From: Lysinibacillus_B sp050613145
Lineage (GTDB): Bacteria > Bacillota > Bacilli > Bacillales_A > Planococcaceae
DNA length: 64,000 bases
Assembly (NCBI RefSeq): GCF_050613145.1
Contig: NZ_CP192507.1
Location: 2,108,001 to 2,172,000 of the forward strand
Direction of reading: 5' to 3'
This document shows positions 42,946-51,634 of this stretch, piece by piece (the stretch's first letter is position 1; every line of letters begins with the position of its first letter). The notes under the pieces are model-generated. The model was not told the origin of the DNA. It did not search any database and saw only the letters and a program-made list of their open reading frames with translations. The position numbers and the translations under genes are program-made.

Positions 42946-44241
42946 TTAACAACACCCACCTGCTCCACTATGACAAACGCCTGTCTCAGGTAAATGTAGT
43001 TGCACGTTGCTTGCAGCCTCTAAATCCCCTGCCAAATAAGCTACGACTGAGCGGACTTGCTCATAACCTGTTGCCATTAAAAATGTTGGCGCTCGCCCAT
43101 ATGATTTTGAACCGACAATATAAAAGTTCTTCTCGGATTGGCGCAATTCCTTTTCGCCATGTGCAGGTACACTGCCACAGCTATGTTCGTTTGGATCAAT
43201 CAATGGTGCAAGTGCTGGTACCGCTTCTGTAATAGCATCTGCCTGGAATCGTAATTCACGGTGGATCTCGAAGCTTGGGCGACTTCCTGTATTAACGATT
43301 AGTCGGTCAAATGGTTCGAGCGTTTTGTTTCCATCTTTTAATACAATGCCTTCTTGTTCACGAATGGATTGAATACGGAAAGGTGTTTCCACTTGAATAA
43401 CGCCCTTTTTTACTAGCTCTGCTATACGTAAGCCTAACTCTCCACGAGCTGCTAGTTCATCGTTAGAACCACCACCGAAAGCATCCTCTACTCGAGCCTT
43501 ACGTAAAATCCATGTAATGGCTGTGTTCGGGAACTTTTCTTTCAATGTTGTTAAGTTTAGTAAAGAATTAATCGCTGAATGGCCACCACCAACAACCGCA
43601 ATACGCTTATTTGCATACACTTCTTCATTGCTCTTAACATCTGGAATATGATATTCGATTCGGTCAGCTAACTTTTGCTCTGCCGGTAACCATAAACCGT
43701 TACTTAGCGCTGGATTCGGATTACCCCAAGTGCCTGTAGCATCAATAATGGCACTTGCCTTCATCGTTTTAGTGCCACAGCATGTATCCACATAAATGAG
43801 AAACGGCTTGCTTTCACGCTTTACCGATTTCATACGGTCTGTTCCTTCACGTGTAATGGCAACAACACGGTGGTTTGTATGAATTTGCTTCTCGAATAAC
43901 GTTGCAAGTGGTGCTAAATAAAGTTCAATCAGCTCCTTACCTGTAGGAATGACCTCATTTTGTGGAGATTGCCAGCTCGTTTGTTCTAGTAATGTACGTG
44001 CGGCAGAATCAATATTGTATTGCCAAGGTGAAAAAAGCGTCACATGCTGCCAAGAGCGAACATTTGCTGCAAGCTCCCCTGCTTCTAACACGAAAAATGG
44101 CATATTGCGTTGTTTTAAATGGGCTGCAGCTGCTAATCCAATCGGACCCGCACCGATAATCGCTACAGGAAGTTTCGTATCACAGCAAGAATCGCTTGGC
44201 CCACAGCAAGTTGAAGATTGGTTAATGATTTTGAATTCCAT
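42946..44241 (-). CDS. ArsO-like FAD/NAD(P)-binding flavoprotein of the ars cluster
   Basis: 431 residues. A FAD-binding Rossmann motif GAGPIGLAAAAHL is at about residue 30 and an NADPH motif GGGHSAINSL at about 215. ATGTWG and TGSRP flank the usual FAD contacts, matching flavin monooxygenases linked to arsenic operons. The ends are cysteine-rich: CC at 12-13 and 19-20, CCGTK in the middle, and C423, CC at 430-431, which could bind arsenite. It follows arsC but has its own ArsR-like box and an upstream terminator, so it may be a separate unit. The reaction is not established. Confidence 0.75.
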   Translation of the reverse strand: MEFKIINQSSTCCGPSDSCCDTKLPVAIIGAGPIGLAAAAHLKQRNMPFFVLEAGELAANVRSWQHVTLFSPWQYNIDSAARTLLEQTSWQSPQNEVIPTGKELIELYLAPLATLFEKQIHTNHRVVAITREGTDRMKSVKRESKPFLIYVDTCCGTKTMKASAIIDATGTWGNPNPALSNGLWLPAEQKLADRIEYHIPDVKSNEEVYANKRIAVVGGGHSAINSLLNLTTLKEKFPNTAITWILRKARVEDAFGGGSNDELAARGELGLRIAELVKKGVIQVETPFRIQSIREQEGIVLKDGNKTLEPFDRLIVNTGSRPSFEIHRELRFQADAITEAVPALAPLIDPNEHSCGSVPAHGEKELRQSEKNFYIVGSKSYGRAPTFLMATGYEQVRSVVAYLAGDLEAASNVQLHLPETGVCHSGAGGCC

Positions 44242-44257
44242 ATGATTTCCCTCACCT

Positions 44258-44280
44258 TACATAAGTATTTTGTTATATAT
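44258..44280. promoter_or_regulatory. ArsR-box-like inverted repeat before the flavoprotein gene
   Basis: TACATAAG and TTATATAT arms resemble the arsR operator (TATATAAG/CTTATATA at 46358) and lie 16 bases before the flavoprotein start codon. Confidence 0.5.
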
Positions 44281-44284
44281 AAAG

Positions 44285-44315
44285 GATGAAAAAATCAAGA
44301 GACATGCTCTTGATT
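44285..44315 (-). terminator. Terminator at the end of arsC
   Basis: Stem AATCAAGAG / CTCTTGATT with a 5-base loop; on the minus strand it is followed by T6. The stem includes the arsC stop codon. Read-through would be needed to reach the flavoprotein gene from the arsR promoter. Confidence 0.8.
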
Positions 44316-44733
44316 ATTCCCCTGTTTCACTAAAATGTTTAATGCGTCCACTGATTTCATCGCGTACACGCTGAAATACAATCCATTTTTCTTCATCTGA
44401 TCCGGTCGCTTTTGCTGGGTCATCAAAGCCCCAGTGCTCACGACGGATATGTGGAGGTGTCATTGGACATTTATCAGCTGCATCTCCACATAAAGTAACG
44501 ATGAAATCTGCGTTATTTAGTGTTTCTATATCGATGATATCGGATGTTTGATTCGATATATCGATATCTACCTCAGCCATCGCCTTTACTGCATTCGGAT
44601 TTAAGCCATGTGCTTCTACACCAGCACTTTTTACTTCCCACTCATCACCTAAGTACTTTTTCCCAAAACCTTCTGCCATCTGAGAACGGCATGAATTTCC
44701 TGTACATAAAAAATAGATCAATTTTTTAGACAT
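44314..44733 (-). CDS. arsC: Arsenate reductase, thioredoxin-dependent
   Basis: 139 residues after AAAGGAG. The low-molecular-weight phosphatase loop CTGNSCR contains Cys10 and Cys15; Cys82 and Cys89 complete the relay, exactly as in ArsC of plasmid pI258. It reduces arsenate to arsenite, which ArsB then exports. It is the third gene of the arsR-arsB-arsC operon, 16 bases after arsB. Confidence 0.96.
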   Translation of the reverse strand: MSKKLIYFLCTGNSCRSQMAEGFGKKYLGDEWEVKSAGVEAHGLNPNAVKAMAEVDIDISNQTSDIIDIETLNNADFIVTLCGDAADKCPMTPPHIRREHWGFDDPAKATGSDEEKWIVFQRVRDEISGRIKHFSETGE

Positions 44734-44749
44734 AACTGTTTAGCTCCTT

Positions 44750-46039
44750 TTAAACGATTAGCAATGTAATATATAATCCCACTAATGTAATGAATAGTAT
44801 TGGAATCGTCAGCACGATCCCTGTTTTAAAGTAAGTGCCCCATGATATTTTCACACCTTTTTGACTTAATACATGCAGCCATACAAGTGTAGCAAGAGAA
44901 CCGATTGGGGTAATTTTTGGTCCTAAGTCAGAACCAATAACATTGGCATAGATTAGTGCTTCGTGAATTACACCCGTTGTATTCGTTTCAGCAATCGCTA
45001 GCGCATTGACCATAACGGTAGGCATATTGTTCATCACGGAAGATAAAAAGGCAGCAATAAAGCCCATTGCAATCGTACCGATAAACAGCCCTTGCTCAGC
45101 TGTATATTCAATAACACCCGCTAGTGCTTCTGTGAACCCTGCATTCCCTAACCCATAAACGACGACATACATACCAATGGAGAAGAACACGATATTCCAC
45201 GGAGCGCCTTTTATAACGGTTGTTGTATTGACAACTGGACTTTTTCTAGCCATGAGTAAGAAGAAAATAGCGATAATTCCTGCGATGAAAGATACAGGAA
45301 TCGCTGTCCATTCACTTGAAAAGTAACCAATAACAAGTATCGTTAGCACGTACCAAGATAAGCGAAACATTTTTTTATCTTTAATAGCTTCCTCTGGTTT
45401 CTTTAACATCGTCAAATTATAAGTACGTGGTATAGATTTATTGAAATACAATAGCAATACCGTAATTGTTGCAATTAATGAGAAAATGTTTGGTAAAAAC
45501 ATGCGTACTGCATATTCAACGAAACCAATTCCAAAAAAGTCTGCAGATACGATATTCACTAAATTACTGACAACAAACGGTAAAGATGTAGTATCAGCAA
45601 TAAAACCACTTGCCATAATAAACGGGAAAATCATCTTTTCTTTAAATTGAAGATTACGAACCATGGCAAGAACGATCGGTGTTAAAATTAATGCCGCGCC
45701 ATCGTTGGCAAAAAGTGCTGCAACGATTGCACCAAGTAAGCTTACATAGACAAACATTTTGATGCCGTGCCCTTTTGCCGCGCGAGCCATATGTAAAGCA
45801 GCCCATTCAAATAAACCAATTTCATCTAAAATGAGTGAAATGATAATAATCGCGATAAAGCTTAATGTGGCATTCCATGTAATATCGACAACATCGAGTA
45901 CATCGTTAAAATCTACCACACCTACAGCGAGTGCAATAAGCGCACCTGCACAGGCAGACCAGCCAATATTAAGTCCTTTAGGCTGCCAAATAACAAAGAT
46001 TAACGTTACAATAAAGATTAAACTTGCTAAGACGAACAT
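44750..46039 (-). CDS. arsB: Arsenite efflux transporter ArsB
   Basis: 429 residues, the same length as the pI258 protein, with about 12 membrane helices and typical ArsB segments (FANDGAALILTPIVLAM, NNMPTVMVNALAIAET, GSDLGPKITPIGSLATLVWL, each a separate motif). It exports arsenite and antimonite across the membrane using the proton gradient. Its start overlaps the end of arsR by 13 bases, so the two are translationally coupled. Confidence 0.95.
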   Translation of the reverse strand: MFVLASLIFIVTLIFVIWQPKGLNIGWSACAGALIALAVGVVDFNDVLDVVDITWNATLSFIAIIIISLILDEIGLFEWAALHMARAAKGHGIKMFVYVSLLGAIVAALFANDGAALILTPIVLAMVRNLQFKEKMIFPFIMASGFIADTTSLPFVVSNLVNIVSADFFGIGFVEYAVRMFLPNIFSLIATITVLLLYFNKSIPRTYNLTMLKKPEEAIKDKKMFRLSWYVLTILVIGYFSSEWTAIPVSFIAGIIAIFFLLMARKSPVVNTTTVIKGAPWNIVFFSIGMYVVVYGLGNAGFTEALAGVIEYTAEQGLFIGTIAMGFIAAFLSSVMNNMPTVMVNALAIAETNTTGVIHEALIYANVIGSDLGPKITPIGSLATLVWLHVLSQKGVKISWGTYFKTGIVLTIPILFITLVGLYITLLIV

Positions 46040-46344
46040 GAACTATCCTCCGTAACTTTACATGTACAAATAGAAACAGCTTTCAACTCATCAATCACAC
46101 GTTGAACAATTGGTGATGGATTTTCAGCTAAACGATAATGCTTCCATGTGCCAACTTTTCTTTCTGTAATGATGCCTGCATCTTTTAATTTTCGTAAATG
46201 CTGACTAACAGCTGGTTGTGAAATATTTAATACATCCACAAATTCACATACACACACTTCCCCATTTTTTAGACAGGAAAGCAACTTTAGCCGATTTTGA
46301 TCTGCTAATGCTTTTAACTGCTTTTCCATCAATTCGATTTGCAT
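46027..46344 (-). CDS. arsR: ArsR arsenite-responsive repressor
   Basis: The ATG at 46344 follows AAGGAG; 105 residues. The winged helix contains the arsenite-binding motif EVCVCEF with Cys31 and Cys33, followed by ISQPAVSQHLRKLKDAGII. Extra cysteines at the C-terminus (ICTCKVTEDSSC) may add a metal site. It represses the operon by binding the palindrome just upstream and is released by arsenite. Confidence 0.95.
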   Translation of the reverse strand: MQIELMEKQLKALADQNRLKLLSCLKNGEVCVCEFVDVLNISQPAVSQHLRKLKDAGIITERKVGTWKHYRLAENPSPIVQRVIDELKAVSICTCKVTEDSSCSS

Positions 46345-46357
46345 ATTTATCACTCCT

Positions 46358-46379
46358 TATATAAGAATTCACTTATATA
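46358..46379. promoter_or_regulatory. ArsR operator of the ars operon
   Basis: TATATAAG and CTTATATA, perfect arms six bases apart, begin 14 bases upstream of the arsR start codon. The position and symmetry are typical of ArsR/SmtB operators. Confidence 0.75.
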
Positions 46380-46510
46380 TTAACGGTAGCTTATGTATTT
46401 GTAAATAATTATTTACTTATATATGGTTTATTCTTTCACCTCAACATGATTTATAATGAGATGAAATATGGGGAATGTCAGGAAAATGCGGATTTACAAC
46501 GTTGCTGAAT

Positions 46511-46540
46511 AGGAAAAGGAACTAGCTAATGCCAGTTCCT
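46511..46540 (-). terminator. Terminator after the cat gene
   Basis: AGGAACT / AGTTCCT stem with a 10-base loop; the minus strand continues with TTTTCC. Confidence 0.6.
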
Positions 46541-46554
46541 GACTAAAGTTAATA

Positions 46555-47223
46555 TCATTTATGCTCACTTATATGCAACCATTCATCACAACTATCAACC
46601 AATTGCTGTAATTCATTTAAAAATTGACTCGCATGATATCCATCGCAAACGGCATGATGTACTTGTAATGAAATAGGAAATAAAATTTTATCCCCTTGCT
46701 CGAAAAACTTACCACCAGTAGTAATCGGTAATAAATACGTTCCATCATTAAAAATATTTAGATTAAAACCTGTGAAGCTAATCCATGGAATACATGAAAT
46801 AGGAAAAGTATTTTTCGGTTCATGTTTCTTTGGGTTCATTTTTTTTACATCACCGTATAACTTCATATCCTCTTGATAGTTTTTATAGAAGGACATAAAG
46901 TCAGCCGAATACTCTGACCATATATTTGAAAATGTTTTATCATCCTTATGAAATATAGTAAAGTTAGGCGTCATTTCATCCCAATATCCAAGCCGTCCTT
47001 CTTCATCAAAGCAAGTTCTAAATTCTTTGTGAGAATTAACAGTGCGAGTAACCATATATATAAAAGCAGGATATAATTTGATATCCTTTTTTCGTAACTT
47101 CTCTAATAACTGTGTGATGTCAATATTCACAGTCACACTGAAGATACATCTAGTATTATTTAGAAAATGCTCAAAATAAGCTTTTCTATCCCAATGATCA
47201 ATATTAATTACATTAAATTTCAA
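46555..47223 (-). CDS. cat: Type A chloramphenicol acetyltransferase
   Basis: 222 residues from a TTG start eight bases after GGAGG. The catalytic motif HHAVCDGYH places the active histidine at 190 and the structural Asp at 194. LYPAFIYMVTR, LGYWDEMTP, FPISCIPW and SFTGFNLNI are those of the family, with most likeness to the Bacillus cat-86 and Staphylococcus pC194 enzymes. It inactivates chloramphenicol by O-acetylation with acetyl-CoA. It has an attenuator in its leader, so resistance should be drug-inducible. Confidence 0.95.
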   Translation of the reverse strand: MKFNVINIDHWDRKAYFEHFLNNTRCIFSVTVNIDITQLLEKLRKKDIKLYPAFIYMVTRTVNSHKEFRTCFDEEGRLGYWDEMTPNFTIFHKDDKTFSNIWSEYSADFMSFYKNYQEDMKLYGDVKKMNPKKHEPKNTFPISCIPWISFTGFNLNIFNDGTYLLPITTGGKFFEQGDKILFPISLQVHHAVCDGYHASQFLNELQQLVDSCDEWLHISEHK

Positions 47224-47230
47224 TTTATTC

Positions 47231-47264
47231 GCCTCCTAAAATGTTTAAAATTATTTTAAGAGGC
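47231..47264 (-). promoter_or_regulatory. Translational attenuator hairpin of cat
   Basis: On the minus strand GCCTCTTAAAAT pairs with ATTTTAGGAGGC (one G-U) and buries the AGGAGG ribosome site of cat. The 5' arm overlaps the last codons of a short leader ORF. A chloramphenicol-stalled ribosome on the leader would open the stem, as known for cat-86. Confidence 0.85.
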
Positions 47265-47285
47265 CACTTTCACTGCTATCTTCAT
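47256..47285 (-). CDS. Leader peptide of the cat attenuator (9 residues)
   Basis: ATG at 47285 encodes MKIAVKVAS and stops at 47256, inside the hairpin. TAAGGATG at 47300-47293 is a good ribosome site. Its only likely job is to let a drug-bound ribosome stall and expose the cat ribosome site. Confidence 0.8.
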   Translation of the reverse strand: MKIAVKVAS

Positions 47286-47323
47286 CGTTACACATCCTTA
47301 GACATAGTAAAAACTTCTCCAAT

Positions 47324-47352
47324 AATATAAAATAGACTTTAAAATTTGTCTA
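47324..47352 (-). promoter_or_regulatory. Promoter of the cat leader
   Basis: On the minus strand TAGACA (47352-47347) and TATATT (47329-47324) are 17 bases apart. Transcription would start about 30 bases before the leader peptide. Confidence 0.65.
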
Positions 47353-47458
47353 CGCTCTGTTATGAAACAATCTTTCTTCGAGTCATTCTTTATCTTTTAC
47401 TTGAAGACCCACCCCAAGATATTGGAGCTACATCACTAATTGCGTTGACCCATTTTGA

Positions 47459-47605
47459 TTACTTCTCTCCATTCTTCCACGGTGGATTATTATCTTTATG
47501 CAGTTTTTGATTGATTTTATATATAGAAAAGGGGATAGCATATGCAAGTATGGTACAAATAATAGTGAGTACCCCTGGAAAGCGTTCCACAACTATATTC
47601 CACAT
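47459..47605 (-). CDS. Small membrane protein at the end of the ger operon
   Basis: 48 residues from an ATG with GGGAGGGG upstream; a longer frame exists but lacks a ribosome site. One membrane helix (FPGVLTIICTILAYAIPFSI) is followed by a basic tail. It lies 13 bases after the GerC gene. Small hydrophobic proteins of this kind commonly close germinant-receptor operons and modulate the receptor (D subunits). Confidence 0.65.
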   Translation of the reverse strand: MWNIVVERFPGVLTIICTILAYAIPFSIYKINQKLHKDNNPPWKNGEK

Positions 47606-47618
47606 ACTACCCCTCCCT

Positions 47619-48785
47619 TTATTGTGCTTTGTTAATATTTCCAGACTGATCAATGATGACATTGATGTTTACCTTAATTTTACTTTTAGAAAAGTAGTCT
47701 TCCCCATCCTCCCAATTATCTTTAATCGAATCCCACAGCTGATAATGATATTTATATAAATGTTGATTCAGCCCTAGAACATCGGCCTTCATTTCATTTT
47801 GTAGCGTATCAATTGATTTCCGTGTGACTTTCTTAATCTCCTCTTCCAACGCTTTTTTGATTTGTGCATAATTCTTTTCACTTAGTAAATTTTCTACCCC
47901 TAACACTTCTGCAATACCAGACCTTACTGTAAGGTTTACGTCAAATGTTAAATTGTTTTTATCTTCATTCGTAAGAGTGATTTCTCTTTTCATATCAAGG
48001 ATCTCATTTGCTATTTTATTCCCGTGTATATTCGTAACGATACTACCTGATTCCACTTCTCCTCTCATAAGTATTACTCCTTTTTCTTCACCTTCATGAA
48101 AAGTACCTACAACCTTATTACTCGCACCATGAAAAACAGCAATTCCCTCATATTCCACGCTTTTTGAATTAAATTTTCTAATTTGAGGAATAATAAAGCT
48201 CGTTTTGGATAATAGATTCTCTTGAATATCACCGAATGTAATTGGTTTTATGACATTGACACTTTCTTCATTCTCTAATAACCCATGAATATATATTGCT
48301 GGAAGCTTTTCGTGTTCAGGTTTTACATTAAGCAGATTATGTGCTTTCCCACTTGCAATGGCGACATTTATTGTTCTGTGCATTTCCATTTCTCGTAGAA
48401 ATACGTCCATTAAATTAGCAAATAGTTTTGGTTCTTTTACTACTTCTTCTGAAAAAAGTACTACTTCTAAATGCGTTACACTGATTGTACGACTAGCAAG
48501 ATTGGTCGTATTACGATTCGCATCAAAAATAGTTTCTCCGCTTTTGGTTAGGTTACGAAAGGCTTGACTGTCACCCCCACTATCTTGAGCTGAATTGAAT
48601 ACAGACGGCACAATCACCTGTTGCGTTATTTGTATCACGTTATGTTGAGCATTCTGATCCTCGTTGAAATCAATTGCAATGCCAACAGCAAATGCTCTCT
48701 GTTCAATTTCTATTCGGTCCCAGCAGCCAGTAAGGAATAATACTGCAATGATATTAAAAATGATCAGTACAAATTTAGCCAACAT
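47619..48785 (-). CDS. Ger(x)C-family spore germination lipoprotein
   Basis: 388 residues with lipobox LTGC at Cys21, then WDRIEIEQRAFAVGIAIDF, the hallmark of GerAC/GerKC proteins. The C subunit is anchored on the outer face of the spore inner membrane and is needed for the receptor complex. It overlaps the permease gene by 11 bases, so it is translated together with it. Confidence 0.92.
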   Translation of the reverse strand: MLAKFVLIIFNIIAVLFLTGCWDRIEIEQRAFAVGIAIDFNEDQNAQHNVIQITQQVIVPSVFNSAQDSGGDSQAFRNLTKSGETIFDANRNTTNLASRTISVTHLEVVLFSEEVVKEPKLFANLMDVFLREMEMHRTINVAIASGKAHNLLNVKPEHEKLPAIYIHGLLENEESVNVIKPITFGDIQENLLSKTSFIIPQIRKFNSKSVEYEGIAVFHGASNKVVGTFHEGEEKGVILMRGEVESGSIVTNIHGNKIANEILDMKREITLTNEDKNNLTFDVNLTVRSGIAEVLGVENLLSEKNYAQIKKALEEEIKKVTRKSIDTLQNEMKADVLGLNQHLYKYHYQLWDSIKDNWEDGEDYFSKSKIKVNINVIIDQSGNINKAQ

Positions 48786-49881
48786 GTTTCATACCCTTCC
48801 TTTTATACGCAACGGCCAATAAAACGAACACAATAAACAAATAAGTTGGTATAAAGTAATTGAAAACAGAAGTAATTTCCATTAACTCAAGATAATCTTC
48901 AGGTATCATACTTAAGAAATAAATAATGGGAGAAAACATGAGCACAATATTTATTTTTTTCATCTTGGAAAAAATCAGTTGAAACAACATGACCGCAATG
49001 TCGAATGCGATTAGACATGTAATAAATACAGTCATTACCCAGACAGAAAAAAATACGGAATCAAAACGTTCGAAAAAGCCTCCGGGAATTTGTATGGATT
49101 TCGCTACTTCTAATGTAGGGTACATGATGTTTGAAGTAGTAATATTACCAAAAACACTGACACAAATAATATAAGTTAACAAATAAAGAAGCATTGCCAA
49201 AAATACACCTAATGCTGTTATTTTAGGTGTATTTTTCGGCTTCTCGACAAGGGATATATAAAAAAGAACAACCCCAAGTCCGATGAATGCTTGAAAACTA
49301 ATAGTAGTCGCTTGCAAATAACCTTGAATATCTGTCTGAAAGACCGGAAATATATTTTTGGATTCAGCAGATCCTAAAGAAAAAATCAGAACCATCATTG
49401 TAATGGCTATGATAATAGGTAAAAATAAGACATTTACACGAAAAATGCCTACCCGAGATCCAGAAACAGCGTATACAACAACAAGCAAAAAGGCTAAACA
49501 TAGCACCTCAATCGGTGTTCGATCAAATAAATATTGTCGAGAAAGTTCTGTAAGGACCCGTGCATGATAACTGGATGTCAGTACATATTGAATAGTGAAT
49601 AAAAACGTAAGGATGATCGCTACTGGTTTTGTGAGCAATTGAGCTGAAAAGGAAAAGAAGGATTGTCGTGGGAATTTACATACTAATTTTGCGATCATCC
49701 AACTAAATAAACAAGCCACCCCCCCACCTAAAATAATGCCAACCCATCCATCTGAAGAGATCGTTTTATTGGCAATTAGCCGAGGCAGAGATAATATTAA
49801 TACGCCGAGAGTATTTGTCGTTACTAACAGCATTAACTCATAGTCGCTTATATGTTCATCCGCACTTTTAAAAGACGTCAT
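48775..49881 (-). CDS. GerAB/ProY-type germinant receptor permease subunit
   Basis: 368 residues, ten membrane helices, with the family start YELMLLVTTNTLGVLILSLP and WVGIILGGGVACLFSWMIAK. GerB subunits resemble amino-acid permeases and bind the germinant. The start overlaps the stop of the A-subunit gene by four bases. Confidence 0.92.
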   Translation of the reverse strand: MTSFKSADEHISDYELMLLVTTNTLGVLILSLPRLIANKTISSDGWVGIILGGGVACLFSWMIAKLVCKFPRQSFFSFSAQLLTKPVAIILTFLFTIQYVLTSSYHARVLTELSRQYLFDRTPIEVLCLAFLLVVVYAVSGSRVGIFRVNVLFLPIIIAITMMVLIFSLGSAESKNIFPVFQTDIQGYLQATTISFQAFIGLGVVLFYISLVEKPKNTPKITALGVFLAMLLYLLTYIICVSVFGNITTSNIMYPTLEVAKSIQIPGGFFERFDSVFFSVWVMTVFITCLIAFDIAVMLFQLIFSKMKKINIVLMFSPIIYFLSMIPEDYLELMEITSVFNYFIPTYLFIVFVLLAVAYKRKGMKHVG

Positions 49882-51437
49882 GAATCCTTTTGACCCCCAT
49901 CGTTTATTTTTTGTTTATCCACTGGTTGAATATAAGAAGGTCGCTCTTTTAAGGCTATAACAGGTGGACGAATAAATAGATTTTTAAAGTCACTAGGAAA
50001 CTTAGGAGAAAATGGGGCTGAATAAGGAACACCTATACTTTTGAGATTGACCATGTGAATATTTAGCATGATATAACCTAAAATGATGCCGTAAATCCCG
50101 AATACACCTGCAATTATTATAAGAGCTAGACGCAAGACTCTAAGTCCGATGGCAACACTATAATTAGAAATGGTAAACGAAGCAACGGCAGTAAGAGCTG
50201 TTACAACAACCATTACCGGACTTACAATCCCTGCACTAACTGCTGCCTCTCCAATGACAATTCCTCCAACAATCCCAATCGTTTGACCGATAAGTTTTGG
50301 AAGTCTTATTCCAGCCTCTTGAAGAATTTCAAATGTGACGCCCATTAACAGCGCTTCTACAATAGCTGGAAAAGGCATATTTTCTCTCGTTCCTGCAATA
50401 GAGAAAGCGAGTTGTGACGGTATTAAGCCAGGATGATAGGACACCAAAGCTACATAAATAGCTGGAAGAAAAGCAGCGATAAAAACAGATAAGTATCGGA
50501 TTAAACGTAGGAACGTACCAATTAACCAACGTTGTGTATAATCTTCCAGACTTTCTAGCGCATCATTAAATACGACCGGTGCAACCAATGCAAAAGGGCT
50601 ACCCTCTACAAGGATTCCTACTTTCCCTTGTAAAATCGAATAAACGAATCGATCCGGTCTTTCCGTATCCAATAATTGCGGAAATGGCGATAGGAAACTG
50701 TCTTCAATCCATTGCTCCACGAAGCCAGAACCAGCCGAAAAATCGATATCTATTGTTTTTAACCTACGATTAATTTCATCTACAATTTCAGGATTGACAA
50801 TGCCAGCTACATAACAAACAACGAGCTTTTGTTTTGAGCGTCTGCCTACTTCATGTGTCTCAATTCTTAAATTGGGGTCCTTTAATTCTCTACGAATTAA
50901 AGTAATATTCGTTTGTATACTCTCAACAAAACCGGATCGTGGACCACGAACTACTGATTCAGTCTGTGGCTCTTCAATTGAACGTTTCTCTGCACCTTCT
51001 GTCCCCATAATCAATACCGTATCGCTACCATCTAGATAAAGCACAGTACTTCCAGATAAGATAGCATAAGAAACTTTATCTAATGTTCGAACCTTTTTAA
51101 TATCAGTTATGGCAATGACATCTTGATAAATTTGCTCTAACATATTTGAACTAACTTGTTTGCTGTTCTCTTGTATATTTTTTAAAATATTGTTATTAAC
51201 AAGATTGTTGTCGGTCAATCCACTAATATAACAAATGGCACCTTTACGTTTCTGTTCACCTATATTCACTTCACGGATAATTAGATCACTGGGCTTCCCT
51301 AGCATTGTTTGTAAGCTTTCCAAATTCTCTTCTAGCTTTGTGCCAATGTCGATTTGAAATTCATTTTGTTTTTCTGCTAGTTGACTCTCTTTTTTATGCT
51401 TCTCACTTTTTTTCATCCTCTTTCGAAAATGTCTCAC
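49878..51437 (-). CDS. GerAA-type germinant receptor A subunit
   Basis: A GTG at 51437, eight bases after GAGGG, gives 519 residues; ATG at 51452 adds five residues but lacks a ribosome site. The cytoplasmic N-terminal domain (VGRRSKQKLVVCYVAGI, LQGKVGILVEGSPFALVAP) is followed by about five membrane helices and a proline-rich tail. In spores A subunits assemble into the ion channel of the receptor. First gene of a complete A-B-C(-D) operon, expected to be expressed in the forespore. Confidence 0.92.
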   Translation of the reverse strand: MRHFRKRMKKSEKHKKESQLAEKQNEFQIDIGTKLEENLESLQTMLGKPSDLIIREVNIGEQKRKGAICYISGLTDNNLVNNNILKNIQENSKQVSSNMLEQIYQDVIAITDIKKVRTLDKVSYAILSGSTVLYLDGSDTVLIMGTEGAEKRSIEEPQTESVVRGPRSGFVESIQTNITLIRRELKDPNLRIETHEVGRRSKQKLVVCYVAGIVNPEIVDEINRRLKTIDIDFSAGSGFVEQWIEDSFLSPFPQLLDTERPDRFVYSILQGKVGILVEGSPFALVAPVVFNDALESLEDYTQRWLIGTFLRLIRYLSVFIAAFLPAIYVALVSYHPGLIPSQLAFSIAGTRENMPFPAIVEALLMGVTFEILQEAGIRLPKLIGQTIGIVGGIVIGEAAVSAGIVSPVMVVVTALTAVASFTISNYSVAIGLRVLRLALIIIAGVFGIYGIILGYIMLNIHMVNLKSIGVPYSAPFSPKFPSDFKNLFIRPPVIALKERPSYIQPVDKQKINDGGQKDS

Positions 51438-51555
51438 TATTGAATCCCTCATATCAAATAGTAATGAAACTCATTGAATAATTTGCCCTATACGTTTTTT
51501 TCTATACTTAGAAAACGAAATTCAGAATGTGGATAAAAGGCATCGAATGGATAAA

Positions 51556-51601
51556 AAAAACTGTAGGCAGACTCGAATTTTTTCGAGTTTTCCTACAGTC
51601 T
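51556..51601 (-). terminator. Terminator of the MFS gene
   Basis: Nested stems CTGTAGG / CCTACAG and ACTCGAA / TTCGAGT; the minus strand ends in T8. Confidence 0.88.
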
Positions 51602-51634
51602 GAAATGAGCAGTTAGCAATCACTTCTCATCCTA

